Shown: positions 8,356-17,000 of the stretch, in pieces
How the letters are laid out: each line of letters begins with the position of its first letter
Position numbering within the stretch: position 1 is the stretch's first letter
From: JAAYEA01 sp012689325
Lineage (GTDB): Bacteria > Chloroflexota > Anaerolineae > JAAYEA01
Direction of reading: 5' to 3'
Length of the DNA: 35,024 bases
Assembly (NCBI GenBank): GCA_036841525.1
Contig: DAITVZ010000059.1
Location: forward strand, 1-35,024
Translations under genes and position numbers: made by a program
Notes under the pieces: generated by a model
Told to the model about the DNA's origin: nothing
Database searches by the model: none
What the model saw: only the letters and a program-made list of their open reading frames with translations

Positions 8356-8384
8356 TTGTAGAAATCGCCCGATCCGCGTATAAT
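8356..8384 (+). promoter_or_regulatory. promoter of tRNA-Ser
   Basis: TTGTAG (8356-8361), 17-bp spacer, consensus TATAAT (8379-8384). Transcription would start about 8 nt before the mature tRNA end at 8399. Confidence 0.85.
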
Positions 8385-8398
8385 AGCGGCCGAGACCC

Positions 8399-8485
8399 GG
8401 AGAGGTAGCATAGTTTGGTCGAATGCGCGCGCCTGGAGAGCGCGTGAGCAGCAATGCTCCGTGGGTTCAAATCCCACCCTCTCCG
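8399..8485 (+). tRNA. tRNA-Ser, anticodon GGA
   Basis: A complete 87-nt class II tRNA. The acceptor stem is GGAGAGG/CCTCTCC with discriminator G. The D stem is GCAT/ATGC. The anticodon stem CGCGC/GCGCG encloses CTGGAGA, giving anticodon GGA at 8435-8437. The long variable arm (GAGCA-GCAA-TGCTC) is typical of serine tRNA. The T arm is GTGGG-TTCAAAT-CCCAC. CCA is not encoded. The gene has its own promoter and terminator. Confidence 0.97.
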
Positions 8486-8497
8486 CCTTGATCCCTG

Positions 8498-8541
8498 GCC
8501 CCCGCCGCGAGCCTGCTCGCCGCGCGGGGCTTTTTTTCTTT
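8498..8541 (+). terminator. intrinsic terminator of tRNA-Ser
   Basis: A GC-rich imperfect stem pairs GCCCCCGCCGCGAGC with GCTCGCCGCGCGGGGC around a CTG loop and runs into TTTTTTTCTTT. Confidence 0.8.
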
Positions 8542-8551
8542 CTGCGCCCGG

Positions 8552-8580
8552 TTGCGCCCCGCCGGGGGCCGTGGTATAAT
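8552..8580 (+). promoter_or_regulatory. promoter of the AMMECR1-domain gene
   Basis: TTGCGC (8552-8557), 17-bp spacer, TATAAT (8575-8580), about 45 bp upstream of the ATG at 8632. Confidence 0.75.
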
Positions 8581-8631
8581 GCGAGCCGTGCCAGTCATGC
8601 GGCATCGCGCCGCTTGCGAAGGGAGTCGGCC

Positions 8632-9168
8632 ATGAAACCGGAACACTCGCCCGAAGAGCATCCCCTGGTGCAACTGGCCCGCCGCACCATCGAGGCCTAT
8701 GTGCGCGAGGGCCAGCGGATCTCCGCCCCGCGCGAGCTGACCCCCGAGATGAAGCTGCGCGCCGGGACCTTTGTCTCGCTGCACCGCCTCGGCCAGCTCC
8801 GGGGCTGCATCGGCACCTTTATGCCCACCCAGCCCAACGTCGCGGTCGAGGTCATCTCCAACGCCATCAGCGCCGCCACCCGCGACCCGCGCTTTACGCC
8901 GGTCCGCCCCGACGAGCTCGACGACCTGGTCATCTCGGTGGACGTCCTCAGCGCGCCCGAGGCGATCGAGTCGCCCGCCGAGCTGGACCCCGTCCGCTAC
9001 GGCGTCATCGTGGAAGCGGGCGGGCGGCGGGGGCTGCTGCTCCCCAACCTGGAGGGCGTGGACACCGTGGAGGAGCAAATCGCCATCGCCCGCAGCAAGG
9101 CCTGGATCGCGCCGCGGGAGCCGATCAAGCTCTATCGCTTCGAGGTCGTGCGCTACGGACACCATTAG
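8632..9168 (+). CDS. AMMECR1-domain protein
   Basis: A 178-residue AMMECR1-family protein (the 'AmmeMemoRadiSam system protein A' type). The signature LRGCIG is at 56-61, and the family ending pattern (EQIAIARSKAWI...YRFEVVRYG) is present. Biochemical function of the family is not established to my knowledge; in other genomes it is found fused to or next to Memo-like and radical-SAM proteins. Neither partner is in this window. GGGAG lies upstream of the ATG. The stop touches the presumed start of the NusG-like gene. Confidence 0.9.
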   Translation: MKPEHSPEEHPLVQLARRTIEAYVREGQRISAPRELTPEMKLRAGTFVSLHRLGQLRGCIGTFMPTQPNVAVEVISNAISAATRDPRFTPVRPDELDDLVISVDVLSAPEAIESPAELDPVRYGVIVEAGGRRGLLLPNLEGVDTVEEQIAIARSKAWIAPREPIKLYRFEVVRYGHH

Positions 9169-9700
9169 CTCGGCCAGCGGCCCGGAGGTCGGGCCGGAGC
9201 AGGCCAAACGCTGGTATTGCCTCTACACCAAGCCGCGCACGGAGCGGCGGGTGAGCCTGCTCTTGCAGAGCCAGGGGCTGGAATGTTACCTGCCCGAGCT
9301 GCCCCGCACCTCCCGCGACAAGCGGCTGGGCATCGGGCGGCCCTATTTCCCGCGCTATATCTTTGCGCGGCTGGCGCTGCCCGAGGACACGAGCTGGGTC
9401 CGTTGGACGCCGGGGCTGGTGCACATTGTGAACATGGATGGCGAGCCGATCCCCATCGAGGATGGCGTCGTCCAGGCGTTGCAGGAGCAGGTGCGGGCGC
9501 TCCTGGGCGCGGGGGAGGCCGGGCCCGCCTTCCGGGCCGGCGAGCGGGTCCGCATCACCGCGGGGCCGTTCCGGGGCTACGAGGGCATCTTTGACCGGCG
9601 GCTCTCCGGCGAGAACCGCGCCCGCATCCTGGTGCGCTTTTTGCGTCGCGAGACGCCTTACGAGGTGGAGACGGGCTGGATCGCCAGCGCCGGGAGCTGA
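9164..9700 (+). CDS. NusG/RfaH-like transcription antitermination factor
   Basis: About 178 residues. An NGN domain opens with RWYCLYTKPRTERRV and contains the PYFPRYIFARL strand. A KOW motif follows in the C-terminal domain (FRAGERVRITAGPFRGYEGIFD). Size and NGN sequence resemble the RfaH/UpxY specialised paralogues more than housekeeping NusG. It sits just upstream of an envelope gene island, which would fit an operon-specific antiterminator. The start is problematic: no in-frame ATG, GTG or TTG precedes the NGN domain closely. The best candidate is ATT at 9164, overlapping the AMMECR1 stop. The next GTG at 9251 would delete the first NGN strand. Confidence 0.8.
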   Translation: MSSASGPEVGPEQAKRWYCLYTKPRTERRVSLLLQSQGLECYLPELPRTSRDKRLGIGRPYFPRYIFARLALPEDTSWVRWTPGLVHIVNMDGEPIPIEDGVVQALQEQVRALLGAGEAGPAFRAGERVRITAGPFRGYEGIFDRRLSGENRARILVRFLRRETPYEVETGWIASAGS

Positions 9701-9741
9701 GCTGGCGCCCCGGGCGGGGCGGCCAAAGGAGCGGGACTGGG

Positions 9742-10636
9742 ATGTCGCGCAGGATATGGGGGAATACGCTCATCGCGCTGGGCATGCTCGTGCTCGCCGG
9801 CGCCGGGGCCTGGGGCCTGGCCGACCTGCGCCGCTCCACCCCGCCGCCGACCTGGCCCGCCCTCTCGCCGGTGGTCTTGGCGACGTGGTCCAGCCCGGCC
9901 GCGGCAGCCGAGGCCAGCGCCGCCCCTGCCGCCACGAGCGGTGTACCCACCGCGAGCGGTGTACCCACCGCCACCGTCCTCGGTGCGACGCCCACCGCCA
10001 CCGTACTCGGTGCAAGCGGTGTACCCACCGCCACCGTACTCGGTGCAAGCGGTGTACCCANNNNNNNNNNNNNNNNNNNNNNNNNNNNNNNNNNNNNNNN
10101 NNNNNNNNNNNNNNNNNNNNNNNNNNNNNNNNNNNNNNNNNNNNNNNNNNNNNNNNNNNNCCACCGCCACCGTACTCGCCGCGCCGCCGCCCCGCCTCGA
10201 GATCCCCAAGATCGGCGTCAGCGCCGGCATCGTGGAGGTCTCCTGGCGCGCCGTGGAGACCAACGACGGCGTGGTGGCCGAGTGGGAGGTGGCCCCGCCC
10301 GATCGGGTGGGCCGCCACGCCGATAGCGCGCCGCTGGGCGAGCCGGGGAACGCCGTGCTGGCCGCCCATGGCCGCGATGGCGCCGCCTTTGCCCGCCTTT
10401 CCGAGCTGGCCCTCGGCGACGAGGTGCGGCTGGTGCTGGAGGAGGGGCGCGCCCTGCGTTACCGCGTCGCCGAGACGGTCCTCTTGCCCGAGCTGGCCGC
10501 TTCCCTCGACGAGCGGCTCGACCACGCCCGCTACCTGGCCCCCACCGACGACGACCGCCTGACCCTGGTGACCTGCTGGCCGCCCTGGGGCTACACCCAC
10601 CGCCTCATCGTCATCGCCGCGCCGGGAGGGCCCTGA
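9742..10636 (+). CDS. sortase with repeat-built stalk, interrupted by an assembly gap
   Basis: An N-terminal membrane anchor (residues 6-26) is followed by an Ala/Pro-rich stalk containing tandem 11-residue repeats (TATVLGASGVP). It runs into a 100-N gap at 10061-10160. After the gap the sortase domain follows in a different frame (offset by one), so the true gap length is not 100. The catalytic residues are visible: His in VLAAHG (10367-10369), Cys in LVTC (10574-10576) and Arg in THRLIVIA (10601-10603). The order and the TLxTC-type motif fit the class D/E/F sortases. These enzymes cleave C-terminal sorting signals and attach proteins to the envelope. AGGAG precedes the ATG. The stop lies one base before the next start. 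Confidence 0.85.
9948..10060 (+). repeat. 33-bp tandem repeat in the sortase stalk
   Basis: The 33-bp unit spans the words CACCGCCACCGTACTCGG and TGCAAGCGGTGTACC and encodes 11 residues. Full and degenerate copies precede the N gap, and a partial copy follows at 10161-10178. The period is a multiple of three, so copy number could vary without breaking the frame. Confidence 0.85.
10061..10160. other. assembly gap (100 N)
   Basis: Exactly 100 N inside the 33-bp tandem repeat of the sortase gene. The true length is unknown; the frame change across it confirms that 100 is a placeholder. Confidence 0.99.
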
Positions 10637-10637
10637 G

Positions 10638-11555
10638 ATGCGCCGCGGTCGCCGCGCCCCGGCGATCAGCGCCCCGGCGCCCCTCGTCCCGAGGGCCCTC
10701 GTCCCGAGGCCCCTCGCCGCCCTGGCCGTGGCGCTGGCTTTGGCCTGGGCGCTGACGGGGTGCGCCAAGGGCCCGGAATTGGGGCGCTATGGCGTCTGCG
10801 CCGAATACACGCCCGAGCTGCAGGCCCAACTGGATGGCCTGGGCCCGGTCTGGTACTATGATTACCACTATGACACGCCCAGCGTCGCGGGGCACCCGCG
10901 GCTGTTGATGGTGCGCTGGGAGCCCTTTGGCGAGGCGCTGGAGCAGGCCCTGCGCGCCGCCCCCGGCTCCTGGCTGGCCGCGGGCAACGAGCCCAACGAC
11001 GTCAACCAGGACAACCGCACCCCCGCCGACTATGCCCGCTTCTACCATGACCTGTACCGGTGGGCCAAAAAGGTGGACCGCCGCTGCAAGGTGATCCCGG
11101 CGGGGGTCTCCAACGCCGATTGGCGCTGGCTGGACCAGTTCCGCGCCGAGTACCAGCGGCTCTATGGCGAATATCCCCCGGCGGATGGCTGGAACATCCA
11201 CAACTACCTGCTGGAAGCCGAGCTGGACCCCTACGACGTGGCCGAGTTCAAGCGGCGCATCATCGGCTTTCGCCACTGGATGATGGAGATCGGCGAGGCG
11301 GACAAGCCGCTCTTTCTCACCGAGTTCGGCGTCCTTTATGGCTCCGGCTGCTGCGGCCGCCCGGTGGACCCGCCGTCCAAGACCGTGGACTATATGCGCG
11401 AGACGGTGGCCTGGCTGGCCGAGACGGGCTATGTGCAGCATTGGGCCTGGTTCATCGCCAACAATGCCCGCGAGTTCAACGGCGGGCTCTATGACGCCGG
11501 CGGCGCGCTGACCGAATACGGCGCGGCCTACCGCGACCTCGTGGCCCAGCCGTGA
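10638..11555 (+). CDS. lipoprotein, putative glycosidase of the GNEP type
   Basis: A 305-residue lipoprotein with lipobox LTGC (Cys42). The catalytic-looking part is a compact TIM barrel with GNEPN (Glu118, likely acid/base) and LTEFGV (Glu229, likely nucleophile). This is the two-glutamate arrangement of clan GH-A enzymes; the short GNEPN type recalls GH128/Asl1-like glucanases. The substrate is unknown. It is close in layout to the proteins at 14085 and 17108, with shared motifs such as ...YPPADGWNIHNYLL. It begins one base after the sortase stop, so the two are probably co-transcribed. Confidence 0.75.
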   Translation: MRRGRRAPAISAPAPLVPRALVPRPLAALAVALALAWALTGCAKGPELGRYGVCAEYTPELQAQLDGLGPVWYYDYHYDTPSVAGHPRLLMVRWEPFGEALEQALRAAPGSWLAAGNEPNDVNQDNRTPADYARFYHDLYRWAKKVDRRCKVIPAGVSNADWRWLDQFRAEYQRLYGEYPPADGWNIHNYLLEAELDPYDVAEFKRRIIGFRHWMMEIGEADKPLFLTEFGVLYGSGCCGRPVDPPSKTVDYMRETVAWLAETGYVQHWAWFIANNAREFNGGLYDAGGALTEYGAAYRDLVAQP

Positions 11556-11563
11556 TTTGCCAC

Positions 11564-11592
11564 TGGACAAATCGACGATTCTGTGGTATAAA
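11564..11592 (+). promoter_or_regulatory. promoter of the Cys-repeat protein gene
   Basis: TGGACA (11564-11569), 17-bp spacer, TATAAA (11587-11592). The start near 11599 gives a leader of about 52 nt ending in AAGGAG. Confidence 0.75.
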
Positions 11593-11650
11593 TAACCAGG
11601 CATCTCTTTTGTGGCGTGTGGTCGCTCGGTCCGCTCTGGAAAGGAGCAAG

Positions 11651-11986
11651 ATGAAACCGCAAGATATCGACAAGATCGCCAATGTGGTGGTAGGCTCGCT
11701 GGCGGGCGCGTCTGGGGCAGGCGTCCTCGGTTGCGGCTCCATCAGCAACACGCAGGACTATGACCCGCTCTGCACCGCCAACGCCCCGTTCCAATGCGTC
11801 GGGGCCTACGAGTGCGGCTGGCAGGGGATGTTCACCTGCGGGTCGAGCTTTTCCTGCGCTCCGACCACCGGCAATCTCTTTCTCTGCGATGAGGGCACGG
11901 GCTTTCTCTGCGGCCAGGGCGCCTTTAGCTGCACCCCGCAAGAGGCCTATTGGCCCACCGCCCAGTTGCCGCCAACCAATAGCTAG
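11651..11986 (+). CDS. small Cys-rich protein with aromatic-x-Cys repeats (RiPP precursor-like)
   Basis: A 111-residue protein unlike its neighbours. The N-terminus (MKPQDIDKIANVVVGSL) looks like an amphipathic leader, followed by a Gly/Ala-rich stretch (AGASGAGVLGCG) that could be a leader-cleavage region. The rest contains seven Phe/Tyr-x-Cys units: FQC49, YEC55, FTC63, FSC69, FLC79, FLC87 and FSC94, plus Cys28 and Cys41. The spacing is 6-10 residues with Gly, Ser and Asn between. This resembles Cys-rich ribosomal peptide precursors matured by radical-SAM enzymes, but no maturase or transporter lies in the window. A disulphide-rich secreted protein is the alternative. AAGGAG lies 5 nt before the ATG, and a strong promoter precedes it. 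I do not recognise a named family. Confidence 0.75.
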   Translation: MKPQDIDKIANVVVGSLAGASGAGVLGCGSISNTQDYDPLCTANAPFQCVGAYECGWQGMFTCGSSFSCAPTTGNLFLCDEGTGFLCGQGAFSCTPQEAYWPTAQLPPTNS

Positions 11987-12031
11987 GCCGTCGTTGGCCC
12001 TGGCGCCATCTCGCGCGCGTTTCTCGATCCG

Positions 12032-12066
12032 CCAACCAGGGCGCTGGAGCACAGCGCTCTGGTTGG
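12032..12066. other. 15-bp hairpin after the Cys-rich gene
   Basis: CCAACCAGGGCGCTG (12032-12046) pairs with CAGCGCTCTGGTTGG (12052-12066); the only non-Watson-Crick position is G-T, so the RNA stem is continuous. No T-run follows. It could be a processing or stability element, or a weak terminator, between the small Cys-rich gene and the downstream large gene. Confidence 0.7.
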
Positions 12067-12091
12067 TTGTGCCCGGTTGCCCCCCTAGATC

Positions 12092-13969
12092 ATGAAAGCG
12101 ATACGCATGCTGGCTCGAAAGACATCGGCGCGGCCGGCCTGGCCGGTCTGGCTGCCCCTGTCCTTGCTCGCGGCCCTGGTGATGGGCGCGGCCTCCGCCC
12201 TGTGGGCCCCGCCCCCTTCGGCGGCGCTTCCCGTCCGGCAGCAGACCATCCCCGCGATGGTGGTGCTGGACGTGACCAAGGCGCTGGTCTCTCCCGCCGC
12301 GCCCCGCGTCGGCGACCTGCTGACCTACCAGGTGACCCTCCGCAACGTCTACCAGTCGCCCGTCACCACCATCACCTCCGCCCGCGACACCTTTGACCCG
12401 AGCTGCCTCGCGTTCCACTCGTCCACGCCGCCCGGCAGCAACGACGGCCAGGGGCATATCACCTGGGGCGACCTCACCGTCCCCCTGGGCGATATCCCGA
12501 CCGGCGGGAGCATCGTCGTCACCGTGCGCTTTACCGCGCTGGCCGCCTGCGCGCCGACCACCAACAGCTTTTGGCTGCTGGGGATGTACGCCGATGGCGT
12601 CATGGCCCCCGGCTCGGGCAGCGTCGACGTGGCCATCCAACCCGCCGCACCCGTCACCGCCACCTACACGCCGGTCCACACGGCCACGGCTACTTTTACT
12701 CCATCGCCCACGGTCACGGCGTCGCCCACAGCCACGTCGTCGGCTACGGCCACCGCGACCGGGTCAGTCCCTGCCACGGCGACCCGAACCGCCACGCGCA
12801 AGCCGACGCTCACGCCATCGCCCACCGAGACGGGGACGACGACGGCGACGCCTACCGAGACGGCTACCCCATCGCTCACGCTCACCCCGCTTCCGACCTC
12901 GACGCCGGTGGCGGGGATGTGCTGCCTGCCGGGCTATCCCGATTACGCCCCGGCGGGGCTGCCCGATTTCGGCCAGCGCCAGGTCGGCTGGCAGAACCCG
13001 CAGACCAGCGCCTGGTCCTATGACGGGCCCGTGGCCCTGGCCGACGCGCTCTGGTGGCTCGATTCCCGCTACGAGACGGGCGCCGTGCCGCCCCCCGCCG
13101 TGAGCGACTCGTACCCGCTCGTCCGCGCGCTGCACGGCGCCACCTGGGACGACCACGCCCCCGGCAACGTGCGCCTGCTGGTGGGCGACCTGGCCTACCT
13201 GGCCGCCACCGACGGGCAGGGGACCGCCGAGACGCTCCAGGGGACCGCCATCGAGGCGCTGCACGCCGCCGCCGCCGATTGGGTGGCTGCCGTGGGGCTG
13301 GAGGCGACGCTCCTGGAGCGGCCCGCCTATGCCGCCGTGCGCCAGCGCTTCCAGGAGGGGCAGGCCATCGTGCTGCTCCTGGGCTTCTGGGAGCGGCAGG
13401 ACGGCGAATGGGCCCGGCTGGGCGGGCATTATGTGGCGCTCGCCTGCGTCGACTGCGCGGGCGGGCTGGGCGAGCGCGTCTCGCTCAGCGACCCCTGGTT
13501 CGACCGCGCCGAGTCCGGCTGGCCCGGCCTGGTCCAGCCGCCGGCGCCCCACGGCCACCCGACGCTCCCGCCCGATGCCGTCCACAACGACGCCACATTC
13601 GTCTCCTGGGACCTCTATGCGGTCCTGGCCAGCGCCGGGGTGGGGGATCGCTGGGGCCTGACGGGCTATGCCCCCGCCTATGCCGATGTCGCCGCCTGGG
13701 CCGGGCTCAATTTCGGCGCGGCGCTGGAGCCCTACCGCGCCGCCCATGCCGGCGGCGAGATCGTGACCGTGGTGGATTACGCGCTGGCGATCGGGCCGGC
13801 CCCCGCCACGCCCACGGCCACGCCCAGCGCGACCGAGTCGCCCACCCACACGGCGACGGCGACACCTAGTTCGACCGAGACCGATACCGCGACGCCCACG
13901 ACCACCCCGACATCCACCGCGACGAGGCCGCCCATCATCCATCTGCCCCTGCTGCTCATCAACTCTTGA
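12092..13969 (+). CDS. secreted DUF11/C39-like protein with a degenerate catalytic site
   Basis: 625 residues with an N-terminal signal segment (about 18-45). A DUF11-like beta domain (about 55-190) is followed by a long Thr/Pro/Ser linker (190-270). A globular domain (about 275-570) resembles C39-like papain-fold proteins, and a second Thr-rich linker leads to the tail HLPLLLINS. In this family the first motif usually reads YCGPVA.A..LWW; here it is SYDGPVALADALWW, with Asp311 at the Cys position. The His (GHYVAL, His446) and the Asp of SDPW (467) are kept. It is probably not a Cys peptidase and may be a binding domain. The short Leu-Pro-Leu tail resembles C-termini of other Chloroflexota secreted proteins, from memory. 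Confidence 0.7.
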   Translation: MKAIRMLARKTSARPAWPVWLPLSLLAALVMGAASALWAPPPSAALPVRQQTIPAMVVLDVTKALVSPAAPRVGDLLTYQVTLRNVYQSPVTTITSARDTFDPSCLAFHSSTPPGSNDGQGHITWGDLTVPLGDIPTGGSIVVTVRFTALAACAPTTNSFWLLGMYADGVMAPGSGSVDVAIQPAAPVTATYTPVHTATATFTPSPTVTASPTATSSATATATGSVPATATRTATRKPTLTPSPTETGTTTATPTETATPSLTLTPLPTSTPVAGMCCLPGYPDYAPAGLPDFGQRQVGWQNPQTSAWSYDGPVALADALWWLDSRYETGAVPPPAVSDSYPLVRALHGATWDDHAPGNVRLLVGDLAYLAATDGQGTAETLQGTAIEALHAAAADWVAAVGLEATLLERPAYAAVRQRFQEGQAIVLLLGFWERQDGEWARLGGHYVALACVDCAGGLGERVSLSDPWFDRAESGWPGLVQPPAPHGHPTLPPDAVHNDATFVSWDLYAVLASAGVGDRWGLTGYAPAYADVAAWAGLNFGAALEPYRAAHAGGEIVTVVDYALAIGPAPATPTATPSATESPTHTATATPSSTETDTATPTTTPTSTATRPPIIHLPLLLINS

Positions 13970-14084
13970 GCCGCAGCGGAATGGGCGCCGACCTGTTTTC
14001 CAGGCCGTGGAACGGGGAACTAGTAGCGCGGGGACTCCCTATCCCCTGCCTGGCGAGCTGTATCCTGGATTATTGGGGGTAAGC

Positions 14085-17000
14085 ATGTTGTCAAGGCGTT
14101 TTATCAAGATAGCCCAGGTCCTTTTGGCCCTGGCGCTGCTGGTGGGGATCGCGGCGGCGCGGCCTGCCCCGGCGCAGGCCACCAGCCTCTATCCCGAGAG
14201 CCGCCTGCGCTTCGGCTATGGCGTCACCTGGGGCTGGAACACCAGCATCGCCAGCTATCCGATCAGCGCCGCCGCGCTCAAGGCCGGCTGGTACACCGAT
14301 TTCACCTGGCAGGTCACGCCGCTGCGTCCCAACGGCATCGAGTTCGTGCAGGTGCTCTCGGTCCGCGAGCCCTTCACCAACTGGACGGGCCTGACCGCCG
14401 CGGTGACCAACAACCCCGGCGCCCTTTGGATCGTCGGCAACGAGCCGGACCGCCAGGAGCCGCTGCACCCGCGGGCCTATGCCCAGCGCTACCGCGAGTT
14501 CTATACCTTTATCAAGGGGCTGGACCCCACGGCGCGGCTCGCCAACGGCCCCATCGTGCAGGGGACGCCGCTGCGTATGCGCTACCTGGACGACGTTTTC
14601 CACGAGTACCAGTCGCTCTATGGCGAGACCATGCCCGTGGACGTCTGGACCACCCACGAGCAGATCCTCCGCGAGGAATACGACCCCTCCAACCCCAACG
14701 TCTATGGCTGCTTTGTGCCGCAGGCGTATATCCCGCGGCTCTATAACGGCGTCATCTATTCGGTCCCCAAGCCGATCTATTGCACCAACACCAGCACCGG
14801 CGCCATCGGCTATTGCCAGTATAACGAGGCGGCGGAGCTCCTCCCCGGCCAAACCTGGACCCAGGGGATGATGTACGCCATCGCCGATAACGCCAGCTCG
14901 ACCCTGTTCATCGAGCACATCCAGCGCTTCCGCCAGTGGATGAAGGACCACGGCCAGCAGAACAAGCCGCTGATGGTCACCGAGTACGGCGTGCTGTACC
15001 CCAGCATCCTGCTCGCCGGCGGCGATGACGCGGTCCTGGCCTTCATGGACGCCACCTTCCGCTACCTGCTGGGGACCACCAGCTTTAGCCTCGGCCTCCC
15101 CGCCGATGGCTACCGCATGGTGCAGGCCTGGAACTGGTTCAGCCTCAACGTCCCGCCCTATCCGGAGCCGGGCGGCTACAACGGCTCCCTCGCCGAGTGG
15201 GATGAGGACGTCCTGACCAAGTTCGGCGTCAAGTATGCCCAGTTCACCAACGACGCCGACCCGCAGACCGGGACCGCCTCGCCCAGCGGCGGCGTCTTTC
15301 AGGCGGGCCCCACCCAATACATCACCACCACCTTTTCCGACGCCGACGGCATCGGCGACCTGGACGACGTCTATTTGATGATCAACGCCGACGAGCTGCA
15401 ACAGGGCGGGGTGTACCTGCGCTTCGATCCCGACAACGACCGGGTCTTTTTGCGCAACCTCACCGACACCGCCTGGGTCGTGCCGGACGGCCACACGGTG
15501 GGCACCTGGAACGTGGCGGACACGACCAACGTCACCCTGGACGCGCGCGAGAGCTCGGTGACCCGCGCGGGCAACACGCTGACCGTCCGCTGGGGGCTGC
15601 GGTTCAAGACGCCCATGTCGGGCGTCCGCTACACGCAGTGGCTCAAGGCGCGGGACAAGCACGCCATGTTCGACGGCTGGGACCCCGCCGCCGCCTTTGG
15701 CATCGGCGCCTGGGCGCCCGAGACGGTGGGCGTCTCCCCCACCTCGGGCGACCTGGGCCTGGGCGCGACCTACCTCTTCCAGACCACCTACTCGGATTTC
15801 AACGGGGCGTCCAATATCGCCTCGGCCTACTTTTTGCTGAACGCCTCGGCCTCCGAGAGCGGCGGCGTGTACCTGCGCTATGACCCGGCCACGAACCTCC
15901 TCTACCTGCGGGACGTGGCCAACACCGCCTGGCTCCCCGCCGGCGGGATCGCCGCGGGCTCGGCGGGGACGGTGAGCAACGAACTGGTGACGGTCAAGGC
16001 CAGCCAGTGCCAGGCGATCCAGTCCGGCGCCACGCTGACCATGACCTGGGCGCTCGAATTCCTGGGGCCCGTCCGAGGCCGCACCCTGAACGAGTACCTG
16101 TTGGTGCGGGATGCCGGCGGCCTGCAGGACGGCTGGGACCTCTATGGCGCCGTCCGCGTCCGCGACGTGCAGATGCAGACGGTGCAGGTGGCGCCCAGCA
16201 GCGGCTGGTCCGAGCCGGGGGCCCTCGTCTCCTTTGCCGCCAGCTATTACCACAGCGAGGGCTGGCAGAGCATGGACGACGTCTATCTGCTGATCAACGG
16301 GACCACCGCCCAGACGAACTGCGTCTATGCCCGCTATGACCCGCAGCTCAACCAGCTCTGGATTCGCCTGCCCGCCGACACGGCCTGGACCGGCGGCGGC
16401 CAGCCCGGGAGCGGGGGCGTGGCCAAGACGGCCTGGTTCGCGCTGGACTATGCCGCCACGACGGTGACCAAGAGCGCGGACGGCAAGACGCTGACGGTCT
16501 CCTGGGCGGTGCGGCCCAGCTATCGCCTGTCGGCCCTGGCCCACAACCTCTACCTGCGCCTGACCGACATCGGCGGCGCGGCGGAGGGCTGGAACGACCG
16601 GGGCGACTGGGTGATCAACCGCGCGCCCAGCGCGCTGATCCTGCCAACGATCTATGCGCAGCCGCTGGCCTTCAAGGCGGGGACCACGTTCTCCCTGGAG
16701 CCGCGCTACCGCGACCAGGACCAGTCCAGCGACCTGCGCTATCTCTACCTGGCCATCGCCAACAACCCGCCCACGGCCGATTTCCACCCGCAGGGGGTCT
16801 ATATCCGCTACGACACGGTCGAGCGCAAGCTCTACCTGGCGGACTGGGCGGGGACGACCTGGGGGACGGGGTACAGCATCCCCAATGACACGGTCACCCT
16901 GAGCAACGAAGCGGTGAACATCACGCTCAAGGTCACCAAGGCGAGCGATGCGGACACCTGGACCAAGATGCTGACCTTGCGCCTGTCGTTCAAGTCGGCC

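Noticed and set aside
14007..14084. 26-residue N-terminal extension of the large glycosidase-like protein
   Set aside because: The signal peptide starts cleanly at the ATG at 14085; the extension would place non-signal sequence in front of it.
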